A DNA stretch of 64,000 bases from Epiperipatus broadwayi. Taxonomy: Eukaryota; Onychophora; Udeonychophora; Euonychophora; Peripatidae. Positions 16,341-26,056 of this stretch are shown here, piece by piece; the first letter of the stretch is position 1; the number at the start of each line of letters is the position of its first letter. Location of the stretch: positions 1,932,056 to 1,996,055 of the forward strand of contig JAQFVV010000141.1 in the NCBI GenBank assembly GCA_028023455.1, in the 5' to 3' direction. A program made the translations under genes and the position numbers. The notes below the pieces were generated by a model. The model ran no database searches, was not told where the DNA came from, and was given only the letters and a program-made list of their open reading frames with translations.

Positions 16341-17029
16341 CCCTATATATTACTGTGAGCTATAGCAATCTTGAATACTTTGTTTAAATTATTCAGCACA
16401 AAATAACATTCTCACTACTAATGTGCTTATTTGGAACCTCCCCTATGTGCCCTGAAAATGTCTTTACTTTTACAAACTGATTTTCTGCAATCAACTATAT
16501 CTATATATGCACATGTTCTTACACTTTCCTGTTCATTTTCTAACCTTTCTATTCTTTTTATTAATTTTTCTATATTCATCAATATTGTTTCCATCATTAA
16601 CCATATTTCAGATCTTTTCTTTTTCTTTTTTCACCATTTTTGAAACCAAATTTCAATTTCAAAGTTGTTTTTTTCCAATGTTTATTTCATAAACGCTTGT
16701 GTTAAAATAAATTTAATTACTAACTGTTTATTTATTTTCTTAAAATTAAAGATATGACTGACTCCACTCTTTGTCCTTTTTTTACCTGTCCTTAATGCCC
16801 TAACCCCACCCAAAATATCCAACTGTCTTTAATTATCTCTTTTCATTTAAAGAAATAGAAATAGTTTCGGTCAATTCTATATTTAAATTATACCACTTTA
16901 AAATTCTTAATTGCAATTATGCAATTTATCATTTATTTTGAATATTTATTTTTTTAAATTTTATTTGACATATGATTAATTAGTCACATGTCAGTTTTGC
17001 TCCCATATTAGAAAAATCCAAATGAACCA

Positions 17030-18847
17030 GATGGGTTAGTAGATCAAATAGTAAACAAAATATATAGCTTGAAAATTTAACTGTTTAATAACATCTATCT
17101 AGTGAAATAAAATTATATGACTTACTTTTATACAAAAATATGGTACAATTATAATACTATTTACACCAATACAATTTAAGTATTGCTTTACCTCAGTGCC
17201 TTAGGCAGAGAAGAATAATACCCAGAGGGTACCTGTATCCAAGCCGAAGCTATGTAAAATATATATGCAACTATGACCACATTTCCAGGATACAGATATC
17301 TTCTTGCCTGCAGAATTCAACTTGTATTACCCAATGCACCTTTTTGTTTCAGAGTAAACTCCAGTTGCCAGTTAGTTACAAGAACTAACACATCCTGAAT
17401 GATGGCAAACTAATTCAGCACCTACAAAATCCCAACTAGCTCAATGAAAAGGAATAATATAATACATTACTGCTTTAATTTGTGTTAAAAGAATTGACTG
17501 ACAAACATTAAGTTTTAAAGATAATTTATTTTAACTAAATGATTACTATTATACTTTTAAACTACTTTTATAACTTCTTAATTAATGTAACAAGGGTATT
17601 TTTATATAATAACCATTCACACACTCTTAATTCATACAATAAAATATGACATCAAAAAGTATTAAATAAATATATGAAATTCATATAAAATATTATAAAG
17701 CATTAAATAAATAAATGACATTTAAAACACACACATAACTAGTTCATTTTATGCATGCTATATAGTTTATTTGCTTTACTGACTCTGGAGGCTTCAAATT
17801 ATTTCAATGGTTTCATTAATCTCAGAAATGGAATAAGAAAATGTTTTTATTACCAATTGAATTTTGGATGTTGAATTGTTGCTGTTTGCTGCTTCACATG
17901 AGTTTTTACAACCAGTTGGATTTGAGGTTTTTGTGGCAGTGCCTATGATTGCTCTTCCATGATACTATTATTCAAGATAGTTAGATATCTCTGGCAGTTT
18001 CAAATTAATAAGAAGGCATTACATTTATCGGGCAGGCTGCTTATGTTCCATCAGATTTAGGCTGCAGTCTGTCCATATGCTTCCGATGACTGTTAACACT
18101 GCATTGTCATGAAAAAACACTGACTCTGGATACATGACTTCACTGAAGACAGATTGTAAAAACTGATTGAATGATGAAAAATTGATTATTTATGTGATGA
18201 CATGTCATTTTTCTTAATTAGTTTCTATGACCACCAGCTATATCCATTGTTAAGAATTCGTCCACTGCTTTTGATTATATTTTTGGATAAGATTTTAATT
18301 AATTAAAGGTTTATGAATTCTTTAATTAGTAGCAATTGCAAATCCATTTTTTTATGTACCTTGCCAGTATAAACAATCTTTGAGGGAATTTTTACTTATA
18401 AACCCTCATTTATTTTTAATATTTTTAACACACACACTTGTTTATTTTATCAACACACACATTTTACTATTCCTTTATGTTTGCAATCAATTCGTTATTT
18501 ACAATTCCATTTATTTTAAATAAATGAGAAAAAATATTTTTTTTAGCCTTTAATAGTTTAAACAAAACGAAAGTATGTTTAATTTCATGTAAAATATTTA
18601 CTTCTTCAACTTTTATCCTTATAACTTTTGTAAGTTAAACCTTCAACCGTCTGCCTTTCCAATTACTCTTTAAATCTTTATAGATGATTTTCTTTTATTT
18701 TCAAATGAGATATTTTAATTCAGTCATCTACAGACAACTTATTGAATCTATTATTTATTAATCAAGTTTAAATATTCTCTTTTATTTTATTTTTTAATAA
18801 TTGTAAACAACAATTTTAATGAGCGCTGTTCAGTAGCGATATAATAA
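17030..18847 (-). repeat. E1 5' LTR
   Basis: About 1.8 kb. It starts on the - strand with TATTATATCGCTACTGAACA at 18847 and ends near 17030-17045. It aligns throughout with 11200-12667, with 38985-39925 and 44003-47090 (E2), and with 61775-63145. The end was placed by the shared TTTACTATT block (17052-17060), followed by sequence common to element interiors. The exact terminal dinucleotide and primer binding site were not fixed. Confidence 0.75.
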
Positions 18848-18995
18848 ATAAGAATATCTTATGATAAATATCTACCATTCGACCTGCTCTAACTAATTAA
18901 TAAATATTATATATGGTTCCAATCATGAAAATGATATCAATAAAATACTACTAAAATCATGAGACAATTTAGTGATGATAAAGCAGTAGATTTAC

Positions 18996-19522
18996 ATTGA
19001 GTCTATATCCCACAAAATACAATATCATTGAGTCTATATCCCACAAAATACAATATCATTGAGTCTATATCCCACAAAATACAATATCATTGAGTCCATA
19101 TCCCACAAAATACAATATCATTGAGTCTATATCCCACAAAATACAATATCATTGAGTCCATATCCCACAAAATACAATATCATTGAGTCTATATCCCACA
19201 AAATACAATATCATTGAGTCTATATCCCACAAAATACAATATCATTGAGTCTATATCCCACAAAATACAATATCATTGAGTCCATATCCCACAAAATACA
19301 ATATCATTGAGTCTATATCCCACAAAATACAATATCATTGAGTCTATATCCCACAAAATACAATATCATTGAGTCTATATCCCACAAAATACAATATCAT
19401 TGAGTCCATATCCCACAAAATACAATATCATTGAGTCTATATCCCACAAAATACAATATCATTGAGTCTATATCCCACAAAATACAATATCATTGAGTCT
19501 ATATCCCACAAAATACAATATC
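18996..19522. repeat. 31-bp minisatellite, 17 units, with a 4-unit higher-order pattern
   Basis: Seventeen head-to-tail units of 31 bp (17 x 31 = 527) beginning ATTGAGTCTATATCCC. All units are identical by eye except one site: units 4, 6, 10 and 14 read GTCCA where the others read GTCTA. The order is TTTC, TC, TTTC, TTTC, TTT, so the array has a 124-bp higher-order period. It sits 148 bp outside the 5' end of E1. Confidence 0.95.
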
Positions 19523-19529
19523 ATTGACC

Positions 19530-21400
19530 TTAGAGCACTATCCCACCTTTTTATTTCAAATTAATAATATAAAAACACAGCACTCTTAAGACTTTAGAAA
19601 ATAGTAAGCAATTTAGTATAATGTTCTAAAATAAATTCTAATCTCTTTTATATAATTATAGTTATCTCAGGTTCTTGAAATAAATCTAATTAATTTATAA
19701 TCTCCTGTAGTAAAATATGATAAGAAATTTTGTATCATTCCTAACTACACATAAATAATAATAACAATAACAATAATAATAAACAATATTCCTACTTCTA
19801 ATTAAATAACTATTAATCTTATCTCCTCTTTAACATTATCACTACTAACAATAATGAAATTAATAATAATATTAATAATATTATAATTTTAGTTCTCATT
19901 TGCCATCTTAAATTATGATATAATCTGAAAATATGTGGCGACTAGAATATTCAATTTTATGCAGCAAATTACATGATCAATTATGACTATAATAATAATA
20001 TTTTAGAAAAAAATTTACTTAAATATCATAATTGAATAATTATTATTTATTAAAATGAATGATTTTATTTATACTGTGCAAATATATTATATATTTGTTT
20101 TTGATTCTGTTAATCATGTATTTGTGTGAATAAATCAATCAACATAACACAGAGATTTATAAAAAAACAAATTTATTCCACTTTACATTAAACAAAAGTA
20201 TATATAATATTGAAAAGGGTTTACTAAATAAAAAATCTAACAAAATTGAAAATGACTTTAACTAAAAGAAAGATTGAATAACATATTTTCATTATATAAA
20301 AATCAGAAAGTATGTAATCCTTTACTCTGGCTTGTACATTATTTATCATGCATATTATAAAATGATATATTAATCTAAAAATACACCTTATAGTCTAATG
20401 AAATCATTTGCTGTTTAAATGAATAAACACTATGATTTTAGTACATAAAAATAATAATACTTAGAATAATATTCATTAAAAATGTACTTCAAGGTTCATT
20501 AAGTAAATGAAATCTGACTTTAACAAAATAGTATTGTTGTTATATTAGATATTTTTGCTTAGCACCACTCTCAAAATTCTTGTGTGTTTTTCCTGTTTTA
20601 AAAATAAAAGTAAAATGTATTCATAAAATATATAAGAATTCACCACACTTTGTATTGTTCATTTTGATGTTCCATCTTTTAAAATATATGGAAAATCAAA
20701 AATATATCAAAATTATTAAAAATATCATGAATAGTTGTGATTTATTTTATCATCAAAAATAATTTGATAAAAATATGAAAAGTAACTATGATTTTTTATT
20801 ACTTTACTAACAACATTTACATTCAAAACCATTTGTTTGATTTTCTTTTTCAACTTGATGATATTTGATAGTAATTCTTTTGATATTTTAAGTAGTTATA
20901 AGTAGCACCAGTGTGTGTGACTATGAACTATCTTATATATGTAGAAAGAGGAGAAATGAAGGATTCTTTGTTGAAAGAATCTATTATTGGAGATAGCAGA
21001 TTTCTCAAGTGTAAAGAACTACAAAACAACGCTATAGTTATATTAAACATTACCCACAATTCAATTTATTTCCCATCCACCATTAGTATTAAATGAACTT
21101 TTAAACAAGTTAATTGCTTTAAAATAATAAATTTTCAATAACAAAAATTCTTTAATTCGGTACTTTAGTATTTTTCTTGCTATGACAATTATTACTCTTA
21201 ACATATTTTCTGCTGGTTAGAAGTCATTAAAGATTAGATAAACAATGTCATGGCAACTATGGCATGACTAATGCATGATAATGACCAAGATGGTGACTTG
21301 CAAGACTTCAAAAGACAAGAGAACTATGTGAATGTTTGTCATTTCTCTGTCTTTTGTGCTATTGCATTACATATTGAGATTTTGAAATTTTTATTGCAAT
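19530..21400. other. Non-coding AT-rich stretch
   Basis: It includes short AAT- and AAC-rich runs near 19757-19790 and 19865-19885. The segment at 20880-20990 resembles 10690-10800. Two short frames (20580-20762, 20911-21096) have no similarity I recognise. No gene is supported. Confidence 0.4.
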
Positions 21401-21429
21401 CTGTTTACCAAAATGTCTGAAGACAATAA

Positions 21430-21640
21430 GGTGTCTAAGAAATAGAAGAAAAATGTAGACAATTTGAAGTTATGGGATCTACCGATTTGTGAAGAAATTA
21501 TCTTTTTTCTAAAAACACAGAATTATACCGAATGTAAAAGTATGTGAAAATGACCACATAAGGAAGAAATACATTCACTTGGATTCATATTTAACTGAAT
21601 TCATGTGGAGGTAATACTGCAAAGATGTTTTTAGACTGTG
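21430..21640 (+). pseudogene. Possible DDE transposase relic (IS1595/Merlin-like)
   Basis: One frame near 21470-21520 reads WDLPICEEIIFFLKTQ, which could be the helix before a zinc-binding N-terminus. A second frame at about 21540-21610 reads KKYIHLDSYLTEFMWR, resembling the end of the ISXO2/IS1595-type DDE domain found in Merlin transposases. The catalytic middle is absent, so at best this is an internally deleted derivative. No terminal inverted repeat was identified. The call rests on short motif resemblance only. Confidence 0.25.
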
Positions 21641-21699
21641 ATTCTTTAACCCATAAGTCAGTTCATCCCATGACACTGACAACTATTTGTAAGTAATTT

Positions 21700-22072
21700 G
21701 CATTTTGTTTTTTACATTTAAAAAAAATTCATTTCATATCTTATATATATATATCTATTTTTTGTTCTTTTATTTTGTAATTTTTATAGACATTACTCAT
21801 ATTTTTAGTTATTTATAATATCTTGAAATCGTAATTTTCACTACAACATGTAGTTACTTTAAAATAATACCTCGAAAGATGTTTTTCATTATGTTTCTTA
21901 CATTTTGATAAAATTCACTTCATATCTTACATAATACCCTATTTTTGTTTTGTTGTTTATAGAAATTATCATTATTTTCAATTATTTATAATATTTTGAA
22001 ATCCTTATTTTTATTATGTTTATTACAAAATGTAGCCATTTTAAAATAATACATTGGAAAACGTTTTTCATG
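21700..22072. repeat. Diverged tandem duplication, unit about 185 bp
   Basis: Unit 1 (about 21700-21888) and unit 2 (about 21889-22072) share in order TTTACATTT/CTTACATTTTG, TTCATATCTTA, TTATTTATAATAT, CTTGAAATC/TTTGAAATC, TTTTAAAATAATAC and GTTTTTCA. The copies are clearly diverged, so the duplication is old. Confidence 0.7.
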
Positions 22073-22394
22073 TCACCATTTGCACTTTATGACAGGTTTG
22101 CAGTATATAAGGGGGAAGTGCTATTTATAGTCTGTTCTATTTAAAAATAAGTTGCTTTTTTATACAGAAATATTTGTATAATTATTTTAAAATATTTTCA
22201 GTCATTTTATAGTAAAGAATTTTAGTCGATTATTATTTATTATTTATTTATGTAATTTTTTTTTGTTCCAGGAACAACAAACATGGTGCTGTCAAATGTC
22301 TGTACCACATGTGTACTTTAATATTTTTCATACCATGATGTATTACCCAGAAAACATGTTAGTGTACTTTTGTGGTATTCAACACTCCTTCACG

Positions 22395-22446
22395 TGATCT
22401 GCAGACAAATTTTATCAATTAAGTGTGTCTGCAAATCACTTGGAGA
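22395..22446. repeat. Hairpin in the 3' region of PLE P1
   Basis: GTGATCTGCAGACA near 22396 pairs, with one mismatch, with TGTCTGCAAATCAC near 22425. The loop is about 15 bases. It lies downstream of the GIY-YIG segment in the element's 3' untranslated part. A nearby CTGAAGACATATTAGTC segment (- strand, about 22491-22475) may be a worn hammerhead-like core. Confidence 0.55.
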
Positions 22447-22559
22447 CGTTATCTTAAAGATTGGAAGATTAGACTAATATGTCTTCAGCATAATACATCA
22501 TAGCAAAAAACTTCTAAAGAACCTTTAATTCGTTTTTTTAATTTCATTTTTCTCAAAAA

Positions 22560-22755
22560 AGACAACATTAGCTCCATGATTTTTTATAGTGTGGATTGTA
22601 TCTTTTTCATGGACATACAAAGCAGAACTAAGATTTTTATTTTTAACCCTACTTTTATGTACCTTTATTTTTTCATATAACCTCAAACTACTCTGACCTA
22701 TATAAACCTTCGTACAAACACAAGGGATAATATATACTACACCAGGAATAGTCTT
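22560..22755 (-). pseudogene. P1 GIY-YIG endonuclease domain
   Basis: The nuclease that makes the nick used for PLE insertion. The - strand reads GVVYIIPCVCTKVYIGQSSL, where VVYI and YIG correspond to the GIY and YIG boxes with a Cys-x-Cys between them, a hallmark of the PLE subgroup. It continues to a His-containing segment SALYVHEKDTIH. The frame is open over about 65 residues and then meets a stop. Confidence 0.8.
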
Positions 22756-23172
22756 CCTACCAAAATCTCCTTTGTATCATTTAATAAATTATTCAAAGTA
22801 ATAACCTTATTCCAAGCAATTTTCCTATTTTTAAACAAATTACTATTCTTACATACAATATTATAAGAAGACAATTTAAATGGCCAAAAAAAATATTTTT
22901 TCTTTATTCTTTACATCCTTACTATTAAATAAAATAATTCTAACAAATTTATCAGATTAGTGATCACTCAAATAATCTTTCTAAAATCAATCTTTCTAAA
23001 ACAAAGCTACCCCATTAGAATAATTTCATTTTTTATTCCTAAAACAATAATTTCTTAAAGCAGCTAATTTATGAGATACATATAGATAACTATCAGGTTT
23101 AATTATAGAGCTTGTTTTTTTTTTTTACTTTTAACATACTTACTCAATACAAAACAATTATACTTGTAAACT

Positions 23173-23250
23173 GTTGGTGGCTGAGTGGTTAGGACAGCCG
23201 CCTTACAAGCAGTTGTCCTGAGTTTTGCTTCCTGGCTGACACTTTGACAC
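23173..23250 (+). mobile_element. tRNA-derived SINE copy S1
   Basis: A tRNA-like head with a box A match TGGCTGAGTGG and a degraded box B (GAGTTTTGCTTCC). It ends in TGACACATTAAATAAA. AAAACAATT occurs just upstream (23151-23159) and just downstream (23258-23266), a plausible target-site duplication. It sits within PLE P1 between RT and endonuclease. It is not a working tRNA: box B is degenerate and no acceptor stem is seen. Confidence 0.75.
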
Positions 23251-23446
23251 ATTAAATAAAACAATTTTGTCTTTCTCTTGATAATCACCAAAAGATCTAA
23301 AAATGTTAACTTAACAAAATCTAACTCCTCTCATACTACCACATATCTTATAAAAGGATCAAAATCATTAAAGTCATTAACCAATTTTTTCAATTTATCA
23401 TTCTGAACTACAAACCAACAATTATTCACATATCTAACAAATAACT

Positions 23447-23990
23447 TTAAATATAAACAATTTTTTTAATAATAATTTCCTCTTCCAAATAATTAATATA
23501 AACTGAAGGAACTAAAGAAGAAATAATATAACTTATTATCCACCCATCATTAATTTTATAAAAAATACCATTATAAATAAAATACATATAATCTTCTAAT
23601 ATTAAAAACAAATCTTTGATTACTTTAATTTTATTTTTTGACAAAGATGCTAGATTAACTAATACACACATAAGAACATCAATATCACTTAATCTATTAA
23701 CAGACTGATACATATTGCCAATATCTAAACTATCACATACCGAATTAATTCCCCATTTTAAAACCACTAATCTTAACAAAAGCCTTAACAAAAGAAGAAA
23801 CAGCATAATGACGAAAATCAACAAATTCTTTTAAAAAATTATTCAATAATCTAGAAATATCCTCTACAACACTATCTTGTAAAATCAAACAAAAAAATCT
23901 TAAATGAAAACCATCTTTATGAGTTTTAATATTTACAACCACATTAGCTGATATGAAATCATTTGGATAACATTTTAAATAATCTACTCT
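23447..23990 (-). pseudogene. P1 reverse transcriptase segment, broken
   Basis: The - strand encodes NIKTHKDGFHLRFFCLI (23935-23885), matching the PLE fingers motif with HK and an R-F/PI stretch. A frame shift near 23745-23825 then leads to IGNMYQSVNRLSDIDVLM and later FIYNGIFYKINDGWIISYI (about 23590-23535), matching the conserved F-x-Y-x-Q-x-x-G-x-x-MG block with Q-to-K and MG-to-IS changes. SVYINYLEEEI follows. The catalytic YIDD-like box expected beyond this was not found. Confidence 0.65.
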
Positions 23991-24045
23991 ATTAAAAAAA
24001 AATTAAATTTACCATGTTTTTTTTTATAATTAAAGAGGCAAAAAT

Positions 24046-24345
24046 ATCCATATACTAGTGCCACCCTGTGCCAACCAGAGTAATCAATGGATACCAGAAG
24101 GCATGTGCATATTATCCCCATCTAGTGCCTACTCATCTAATATCCTCAGACTGTTTTCTAGCATGTGGCCTTCATCAGTGAGGAGTAGGTGCAATGCTCT
24201 CAGTACCAAGGCTCCTCACTGACAAAGGCCACAATCCAGAAACTAGTCTGAGGAAATTGGATGAGTAGGCACTAGATGGGGATTTTGTGCACAAGCCTTC
24301 TGGCATCCATTGAATACTCTGGTTGGAAGAGGGTGGACCTATTGT
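24046..24345. repeat. Inverted-repeat element, about 300 bp, inserted in PLE P1
   Basis: The left arm (about 24046-24185) and right arm (about 24208-24345) are reverse complements with scattered differences. Both carry CTAGTGCCTACTCATC and CCAGAAGGC blocks. Right-hand arm sequence includes CTCACTGACAAAGGCCACA followed by CCAGAAACTAGTC, which is shaped like a worn hammerhead-type core (CTGATGA...GAAAC). A single-arm relative lies at 50752-50990. This may be a mirrored pair of PLE-type 3' ends or a foldback MITE. Confidence 0.8.
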
Positions 24346-24429
24346 ATGGAGAGTTTTGCCTGTATAATAACAGTTATGTGCTAGCAAAAGAGATGGACAT
24401 CATGTGATGTTTAGTGTTTTTATAATATC

Positions 24430-24640
24430 TATCAACTTTTTTAATCACATTACCTGGATCTTCTACAAAAAAACATACATTTACCATTATTTAATTGTCT
24501 ATCCATTTTCTCCCTGAACTCATCTCCTTTCATAATGACAAACTGACCAGCTTTGCCTTCAGGAGAAAACATCACATCATCCACAATTAACCTATCCTTA
24601 AGATGTCTAACCTCAGAAGGATTAACAACACATTTTTTTT
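24430..24640 (-). pseudogene. P1 pre-RT segment
   Basis: The - strand reads VNPSEVRHLKDRLIVDDVMF and then SPEGKAGQFVIMKGDEF, resembling the region before the fingers of PLE and related RTs (ADKGG-x-VIM type). A frame change near 24470 continues into EDPGNVIKKVD. It is separated from the rest of RT by the inverted repeat at 24046-24345. Confidence 0.55.
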
Positions 24641-24699
24641 CTTTTTAAGTTAATGATGGCTTTCTTCTCATAACTCAAGTTACTAGATTCAATAGATAT

Positions 24700-25340
24700 T
24701 TATTTTATATAGTGTGATGTTTTTATAAATTGTAATAGGAATAATGAGCCATTAAGCTAATGCACATGCACTATGTGGATTTTTAACAATAAATGAACTC
24801 TCACTTCCAAACACAAGCTAAAGTCTTTGTGAAAAGATAGAATGAATCCACCTATCCTTTCTAACCAAACATTTGTATATGAGAAAATCTTAAGCACTTT
24901 GGAATGAGAGCATAAAGGTGTTAAGCAATCACTGTAAAATATCTTTACTATGCCTGAATGAATGATGCTTGTGAAATTTACTAGAATTTATGATATGTCC
25001 TTTTTAAACACCAAGCTATTTTAAAATAAATATCTCATTTACATATGTTTAATTTCAACTAACAAAGACATATTGTAAATTCTAGTAAAAGTTTGCAAGC
25101 ATCATTCATTCAGCCATAGTAAAAGTAATTTGAAGTGATTGCTTAACATCTTCATGATCTCATCACATATTTAACATTTGACCATACTTAAATGCTTGAG
25201 TAGAAAGGATAGATGGATTCATTCCATCTTTTCACAAAGACTTTATCTTGTGTTTGGAAGTGAGAGTATTCATTTATAGTTAAATATCCACAAAGGGCAT
25301 TGCATTATCTTAAAGGCTGATTGTTACTATTATAGATTCA
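24700..25340. repeat. Long inverted repeat, arms about 280 bp
   Basis: Left arm about 24704-24990 and right arm about 25070-25336. Both carry CTCTCACTTCCAAACACAAG, TCTTTGTGAAAAGAT, GAATGAATCCA and TGAATGAATGATGCTTG blocks in mirrored order. The loop is about 80 bp. The right arm is similar in direct orientation to 480-850 in repeat copy A. It interrupts PLE P1. Confidence 0.8.
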
Positions 25341-25508
25341 ATCGATGAAATTGTATCAAATACTATATTTTTTGAATGAAAAAGAACAAAATTAGGGTTT
25401 TACCCAAGAATCTCTAATTCTCTATCATTTAACTTAATGTCAGAAAAATAAACAATTTCATTAAAAAAACATTACCCTCATACCCCCTATCACTACAATA
25501 ATTTTTAT

Positions 25509-25739
25509 TCACTTTTCCAAACAACCATTTTCATTTTTTCCATACTTCCTATAATAGAAGTTTGACCTATTTTGTCTAAACTGCCTCATAAAAGAATTTA
25601 AAATTGAATAATTAAAATTTTGCCTCTTGTCTAAACAATACTTTTTTTTTCTTTTATATTCATAAATAAATTTGTAAAATTTATTAAAATTTTCTTTCAA
25701 AAAACTATTCAAAATATATGTTTGAAAATTAAGAATCAA
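25509..25739 (-). pseudogene. P1 N-terminal basic segment
   Basis: An open - strand stretch of 76 codons, rich in Lys, Asn, Tyr and Phe, with FRQNRSNFYYRKYGKN. It lies where the poorly conserved N-terminus of a PLE protein would be. Assignment is by position only. Confidence 0.35.
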
Positions 25740-25959
25740 ATTCTTATTTTTATTCTTAAAATTAATAATACAACTCCTAGAAAAGAAACATTAAATTCCC
25801 TAATTTTTTTAAGAAAATAAGTCTGTCATCTTAATTATTCTATCCAATTATTCAATGTAGATGACTTTTAATTTCCCTAATATCATTCAATGTAAAATTA
25901 TTAAAAACTAAATCACACAAACCCATATTAAAGATCAAGTACAAATACACATCTAAATT

Positions 25960-26013
25960 AAAAAAAGTATATATATATATATATATATATATATACTTTT
26001 TTTATATATATAC

Positions 26014-26053
<40 letters not shown>
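25960..26053. repeat. (TA)n hairpin and adjacent (TA)n tract
   Basis: 25960-26003 reads seven A, GT, (AT)n, AC, seven T: a perfect hairpin. A second TA run occupies about 26016-26053. Confidence 0.9.

Positions 26054-26056
<3 letters not shown>

Larger units (their letters stand above)
11200..18847 (-). mobile_element. Ty3/gypsy-type LTR retrotransposon E1, degenerate
   Basis: A nearly full-length but dead element on the - strand. The order from its 5' end is: LTR (18847-17030), leader (17030-16400), gag (about 16340-15990), protease (about 15900-15800), RT (about 15560-14600), RNase H (about 14500-14200), integrase (about 13800-12880), purine-rich tract (12680-12668), and 3' LTR (12667-11200). 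The protease-RT-RNase H-integrase order is what defines the Ty3/gypsy arrangement. The same order is seen in E2 (38985-47090), with long stretches of matching sequence. The 3' LTR is cut short by the LINE and TA tract at 10842-11199. Confidence 0.85.
22300..25940 (-). mobile_element. Penelope-like retroelement P1, degenerate and interrupted
   Basis: A PLE on the - strand encoding RT and a C-terminal GIY-YIG endonuclease. From its 5' side: an N-terminal basic segment (25739-25509), a pre-RT segment (24640-24430), RT (23990-23447) and GIY-YIG (about 22755-22560). The 3' flank reaches about 22300. It is split by an inverted repeat at 24700-25340, another at 24046-24345 and a tRNA-type SINE at 23173-23250. 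Its sequence differs from the other PLE loci in the window, so it is a separate family. Many stops and frame changes make it inactive. Confidence 0.75.

Noticed and set aside
18996-19522. Regular 31-bp repeats as a CRISPR array
   Set aside because: Units are contiguous with no unique spacers, there are no cas genes, and the surroundings are eukaryotic. It is a minisatellite.
23173-23250. Functional tRNA genes at S1-S4
   Set aside because: Box A is good, but acceptor stems do not pair, box B is worn in some copies, and target duplications flank S2 and S4. They are SINEs.
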